From contig JAFSBD010000076.1 of the NCBI GenBank assembly GCA_017442025.1, forward strand, positions 1-16,136: DNA of 16,136 bases. Reading direction: 5' to 3'. Below the pieces are notes generated by a model that saw only the letters and a program-made list of their open reading frames with translations, was not told the DNA's origin and did no database searches. This stretch comes from Clostridia bacterium. GTDB taxonomy: Bacteria > Bacillota > Clostridia > Oscillospirales > QAKW01. A program made the position numbers and the translations under genes. Shown here piece after piece: positions 13,184 to 16,136 of this stretch (the first letter of the stretch is position 1; every line of letters begins with the position of its first letter).

Positions 13184-14385
13184 TACCGTACTTAAAAATC
13201 GCACAAACAATTCCAACTCCGTTTTATGTTTTTGATGAGTCGGGTTTTATAGACAATTATAAAAGATTGTGTGGCGCGATGAAGAAGGTCTATCCAAACT
13301 ACATGTTATCCTACTCATTTAAGACAAATTATACGCCATATATATGTGAAACGGTCAAAGAGCTCGGAGGATATGCCGAGGTCGTATCTGATATGGAGTA
13401 TAAACTTGCCAAAAAAATTGGATATCAAAACAGCCAGATCGTTTATAACGGTCCGTCAAAAGGTCCTCTTCTTGAGGAACATTTGCGTAATGGCGGGATA
13501 CTGAACATTGATAATCTGGAAGAGGCTAAACGAGTAGCCGAGTACGCAAAGGAAGTTCGCGGCACAGTAAAAGTCGGCTTGAGACTTAATTTGAATATAA
13601 CCGATAGTTTCATCTCAAGATTTGGCATGGAAATCGGAAGCGAAGAATTAGAAAAAACCATAAAAATTCTGAAATCAGCAGACATAAAAATAGTAGGATT
13701 GCATTGTCATATAAGTCGCAATAGAGGGATTGAGGCCTGGAAAAAAAGAAGCCAGATCATGATAGAGGCGGCAGACCGATATCTTGAAAATACGCCTGAA
13801 TATATCAGCCTTGGAAGCGGTATGTTTGCTGATATGTCCGAGGAACTGAAGGGTCAGTTTTCATCGGTTCCCTCTTACGAAGAATATGCCGTAGAAACAC
13901 TTGCTCCGTTTGCCGAGCGTTATAAGGATGAAAAGCCATTGGTTTTCACCGAGCCGGGAACAACGGTTGTTGCTCGATATTTAAACTTTGTTACATCTGT
14001 TTTAAGTATTAAAAAAATTCGCGGGCGCTATATGGCAAATATGGACGGAAGTTATGAGAATCTTGGCGAGATATGCACCATGAAAGATCTTCCGATACAA
14101 AACCTTACAAAAAAAGGCGGCGCCATTTATGATGCTATCGACATTATGGGCTATACCTGCCTGGAGCAAGATATGATGCGAAAAGCTTATAAGGGCAGTT
14201 TAGCGGTGGGCGATGTGCTTGTTTTTGAAAATGTTGGTGGATACTCGATTGTTTCGAAGCCACAGTTTATAAAACCCAACTGTAGAATGGTAGCATATAC
14301 TCAGGAAAATAAGGTCAAAGAGATTATGCGAGAAGAAACATTTGAGGATGTTTTTTCAAAATTCAGTTTTAAAAGTAATGGATAA
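13180..14385 (+). CDS. PLP-dependent decarboxylase of the alanine racemase-fold (DapDC/ODC-like) family
   Basis: A 401-residue fold-type III enzyme: N-terminal TIM barrel and C-terminal beta domain. The PLP lysine is Lys48 in SYSFKTNY. LHCHIS (174-179), LGSGMF (211-216) and EPGTTVVA (258-265) bind the cofactor phosphate and ring. GYTCLEQD (324-331) with Cys327 and GGYS (353-356) supply the other subunit's catalytic side. The enzyme therefore looks active. Diaminopimelate decarboxylases normally have EPGR where this has EPGT, and the gene sits in a glycan operon. A housekeeping LysA role is therefore doubtful, and a dedicated amino-acid or amino-acyl decarboxylation for glycan decoration is more likely. 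BtrK of butirosin synthesis is a family member that acts on a carrier-bound substrate. The start overlaps the preceding stop by four bases. The substrate is unknown. Confidence 0.88.
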   Translation: MIPYLKIAQTIPTPFYVFDESGFIDNYKRLCGAMKKVYPNYMLSYSFKTNYTPYICETVKELGGYAEVVSDMEYKLAKKIGYQNSQIVYNGPSKGPLLEEHLRNGGILNIDNLEEAKRVAEYAKEVRGTVKVGLRLNLNITDSFISRFGMEIGSEELEKTIKILKSADIKIVGLHCHISRNRGIEAWKKRSQIMIEAADRYLENTPEYISLGSGMFADMSEELKGQFSSVPSYEEYAVETLAPFAERYKDEKPLVFTEPGTTVVARYLNFVTSVLSIKKIRGRYMANMDGSYENLGEICTMKDLPIQNLTKKGGAIYDAIDIMGYTCLEQDMMRKAYKGSLAVGDVLVFENVGGYSIVSKPQFIKPNCRMVAYTQENKVKEIMREETFEDVFSKFSFKSNG

Positions 14386-14399
14386 GGAGAACTTCCGTT

Positions 14400-15440
14400 A
14401 TGAATGAGATTACCGTTTTGAGCTCGGCCTGCGGCGCGATGTTTATGCCCGGCTTTTTTGAGTGCTTGAAAGAAAACGGTGAAAGAAATATCCGAATTAT
14501 TGGTGTTGATATTGCAGATGACCCCATTCTCGACAATTTTGTTGATGCTTACTACAAAGTGAGTGCTTATAATGATTCAAACTATATAGATGAACTCATC
14601 GATATATGTAAGCGAGAGAAGGTAGATATTTTCTTTCCTCATATATCAATGGAACTGCCGATTATTCTTAAGAACATCGAAAGGTTTAAGGAGATCGGTG
14701 TTCAAGTTTCTATCAGCGAAAGTGAAACATTGCTTATCGCAAACAATAAACTTGGCTTATATGACTATATGAAAAGCAATGGGATCGCAACACCGGCTTA
14801 TTTTGCAGTAAAAACAATAGACGAATTTAAAATAGCTGCGGCAAGCTTGGGTTATCCCGAGAAGGCGATCGTTATAAAAGCAACAGAAAGTAGCGGCAGC
14901 CGCGGGATCCGTATAATCCGCCCCAATATTTCCAAAGCAAGCATCTTTTTAAACCAAAAGCCCAACTCTATGGATACTTCAATGGAAGATATGTATGAAA
15001 TACTTGGGGAATTTGCTGAGATGCCCGAACTTTTGGTTATGGAATATCTGCCGGGTTGCGAATATACCGTTGATCTTTTGGCGGAAAAAGGAAAGGTCTT
15101 ATATATGGCGGGCAGACGCAACTATGAAAGTAGCATGAGCATTGCTATGGCCAGTTGTATTGAAAAGAAAGAGTCTGCTTATGCATTATGCGAGAAGCTG
15201 GTAAATTCGTTGAGTCTTGATGGCAATATAGGTTTTGATTTTATGTTAGACGAAAACGATGAACCGGTTCTGACCGATCTGAATCCGCGCATTACAGCAA
15301 CAGTCAGAATTTTCAAGGAAGGCGGTCTTAATCTGCCTTATTTGCGGATAAAACAACTTTTGGGCGAAGAACTGCCCGAAATCGAAGTTCAATACGGCAT
15401 AAAAATGAAAAGAAGATATGTTGAAATGTTTTCAAAATAG
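14400..15440 (+). CDS. ATP-grasp ligase (carbamoyl-phosphate-synthase-like)
   Basis: A 346-residue ATP-grasp protein with an N-terminal Rossmann-like domain (ITVLSSACGAMFMPGFFECL, then IRIIGVDIADD). The ATP-grasp core follows: VIKATESSGSRGI (158-170, Lys160), LLVMEYLPGCEYTVDLL (211-227) and GNIGFDFML...VLTDLNPRI (275-298), with Asp280, Asp293 and Asn295 as likely Mg2+ ligands. These enzymes activate a carboxylate as acyl phosphate and join it to an amine, thiol or other nucleophile. AAGGAGA overlaps the preceding stop codon (14383-14390), so it is co-translated with the decarboxylase. Together the pair suggests preparation and attachment of an amino acid or derived amine. Alternatives are a peptide-like cap on the glycan or a carboxylate-amine ligase acting on a sugar acid. 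Family certain, partner substrates unknown. Confidence 0.9.
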   Translation: MNEITVLSSACGAMFMPGFFECLKENGERNIRIIGVDIADDPILDNFVDAYYKVSAYNDSNYIDELIDICKREKVDIFFPHISMELPIILKNIERFKEIGVQVSISESETLLIANNKLGLYDYMKSNGIATPAYFAVKTIDEFKIAAASLGYPEKAIVIKATESSGSRGIRIIRPNISKASIFLNQKPNSMDTSMEDMYEILGEFAEMPELLVMEYLPGCEYTVDLLAEKGKVLYMAGRRNYESSMSIAMASCIEKKESAYALCEKLVNSLSLDGNIGFDFMLDENDEPVLTDLNPRITATVRIFKEGGLNLPYLRIKQLLGEELPEIEVQYGIKMKRRYVEMFSK

Positions 15441-15455
15441 AGGGGCGATTGGCTT

Positions 15456-16136
15456 ATGAGAATTTGCATAGTAGCTACCAGCGGAATTTCGCTTACGAAT
15501 TTTCGCGGTAGGCTGATCCGTAAATTTGTTGAAGAGGGCAATGAGGTGGTTTGTATATCGATTGAACCGCCTGAGGAGATGGCAGAAAGCGTGGAATCGC
15601 TGGGAGCTTCTTATTATCAGGTTGAGGGGTCAAGAACAGGGATCGGTATCGGTTCGGGCTTGAAAATGATCGGCGATTATAAAAAGGCCTTTCGCGATAT
15701 TAAACCTGATATGTGCTTTCTTTATATGAGCAAGCCGGTGGCATTCGGTGGAGTAGGCGCGATACTGGCGAAGGTGCCCGAGATCAATATTCTTGTTAAC
15801 GGACTTGAAAATGCCTATTACCGTCATACCTTTAAAGATTTTATTGTCCGCTGTGTGATGAATTTTTTCTATCATACCGTTTCAAGACATTCAAAATGTG
15901 TCTTTATCCAAAACAGTAACGATAGAGATTTCTTTTTAAGAAAAAAACTGTCTAAGCCTGAAAACACCTACGTTGTTAACGGATCAGGTGTGGATATGGA
16001 GCATTTTGCCAAGAAGCCTTTGCCCAATGAACCTGTATTCTTGATGGTTGCAAGGCTTCTTTGGAGCAAAGGGATAAGAGAATATCTCTCGTCAATAGAA
16101 CTTGTTAAGCAAAAGCACCCCAATGCTAAATTTATG
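15456..16136 (+). CDS. GT4-family glycosyltransferase, 5' part (runs off the window)
   Basis: An open frame from ATG 15456 to the window end (227 codons, no stop). The N-terminal MRICIVATSGISLTNFRGRL matches the start of GT-B fold GT4 enzymes of the CapM/PglA type, which act on lipid-linked acceptors at the inner membrane face. The middle has FLYMSKPVAFGGVGAILAK and NILVNGLENAYYRH. The second Rossmann domain starts with NTYVVNGSGVDMEHF and PVFLMVARLLWSKGIREYL. GAGGGG lies upstream of the ATG, 15 bases after the ATP-grasp stop. The E-x7-E donor-site motif would lie beyond the window. The frame is well supported; donor and acceptor sugars are unknown. Confidence 0.9.
   Translation, partial: MRICIVATSGISLTNFRGRLIRKFVEEGNEVVCISIEPPEEMAESVESLGASYYQVEGSRTGIGIGSGLKMIGDYKKAFRDIKPDMCFLYMSKPVAFGGVGAILAKVPEINILVNGLENAYYRHTFKDFIVRCVMNFFYHTVSRHSKCVFIQNSNDRDFFLRKKLSKPENTYVVNGSGVDMEHFAKKPLPNEPVFLMVARLLWSKGIREYLSSIELVKQKHPNAKFM

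Noticed and set aside
13180..14385. Reading the PLP enzyme as housekeeping lysA
   Set aside because: Its placement with overlapping ends inside a glycan operon and EPGT in place of EPGR argue against it, although the fold is the same.
15630..15875. Minus-strand 81-codon frame near the window end
   Set aside because: It is antisense to the GT4 glycosyltransferase, whose plus-strand frame is open to the end and carries family motifs.

Overview
The window looks like a chromosomal segment of a Gram-positive Bacillota, most likely a Clostridia-type anaerobe. The evidence is strong purine-rich ribosome binding sites, near-consensus sigma-A promoters (TTGACA-17/18-TATAAT), a Bacillus-type flotillin plus NfeD pair, a DUF1836 regulator, a bacterial OPT transporter and a PqqD-like partner. 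Genus-level assignment is not possible by eye. I see no rRNA, tRNA, transposase, integrase or CRISPR array.

Layout. (1) Positions 1-134 hold the 3' end of a probable Gfo/Idh/MocA-type oxidoreductase, followed by about 415 bases without a gene. That gap contains two near-identical terminator hairpins in direct repeat, flanking a hairpin-rich segment. (2) 551-2822 (+): OPT-family oligopeptide/metal-chelate transporter and a small PqqD-like protein, one transcription unit ending in a strong bidirectional terminator. (3) 2874-7157 (-): an operon of AAA/ABC-type ATPase, MATE efflux protein and ArsB/NhaD-superfamily anion permease, followed by a stomatin/QmcA-like SPFH protein with its own promoter. 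(4) 7316-8707 (+): an FGGY-family carbohydrate kinase, with a promoter back to back with that of the ATPase operon. (5) 8804-11476 (-): a flotillin operon in the order DUF1836 regulator, NfeD-like protein with an Asp-rich loop, flotillin. (6) 11477-11843: an AT-rich, regulation-dense intergenic region. It has two look-alike leftward promoters lying on related palindromes, a 13-codon ORF with an excellent Shine-Dalgarno, and a rightward consensus promoter. (7) 11844-16136 (+): the start of a surface-glycan or glycoconjugate operon: PIG-L deacetylase, phosphoglycosyl transferase, PLP-dependent (DapDC/ODC fold) decarboxylase, ATP-grasp ligase, and a GT4 glycosyltransferase cut by the window edge.

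How the genes may work together. In the glycan operon the phosphoglycosyl transferase would start a lipid-linked sugar, the GT4 enzyme would extend it and the PIG-L protein would remove an acetyl group. The tightly packed decarboxylase and ATP-grasp ligase suggest that an amino-acid-derived or amine group is made and attached; this pairing is the most interesting content here. The flotillin block is a membrane-microdomain module with its own candidate regulator. The right-hand glycan block is visibly more AT-rich than the left-hand genes: hand counts of G+C gave 21/60 for bases 13081-13140 and 35/60 for 1381-1440. This is a small sample, but it is consistent with glycan loci commonly being exchanged between strains.
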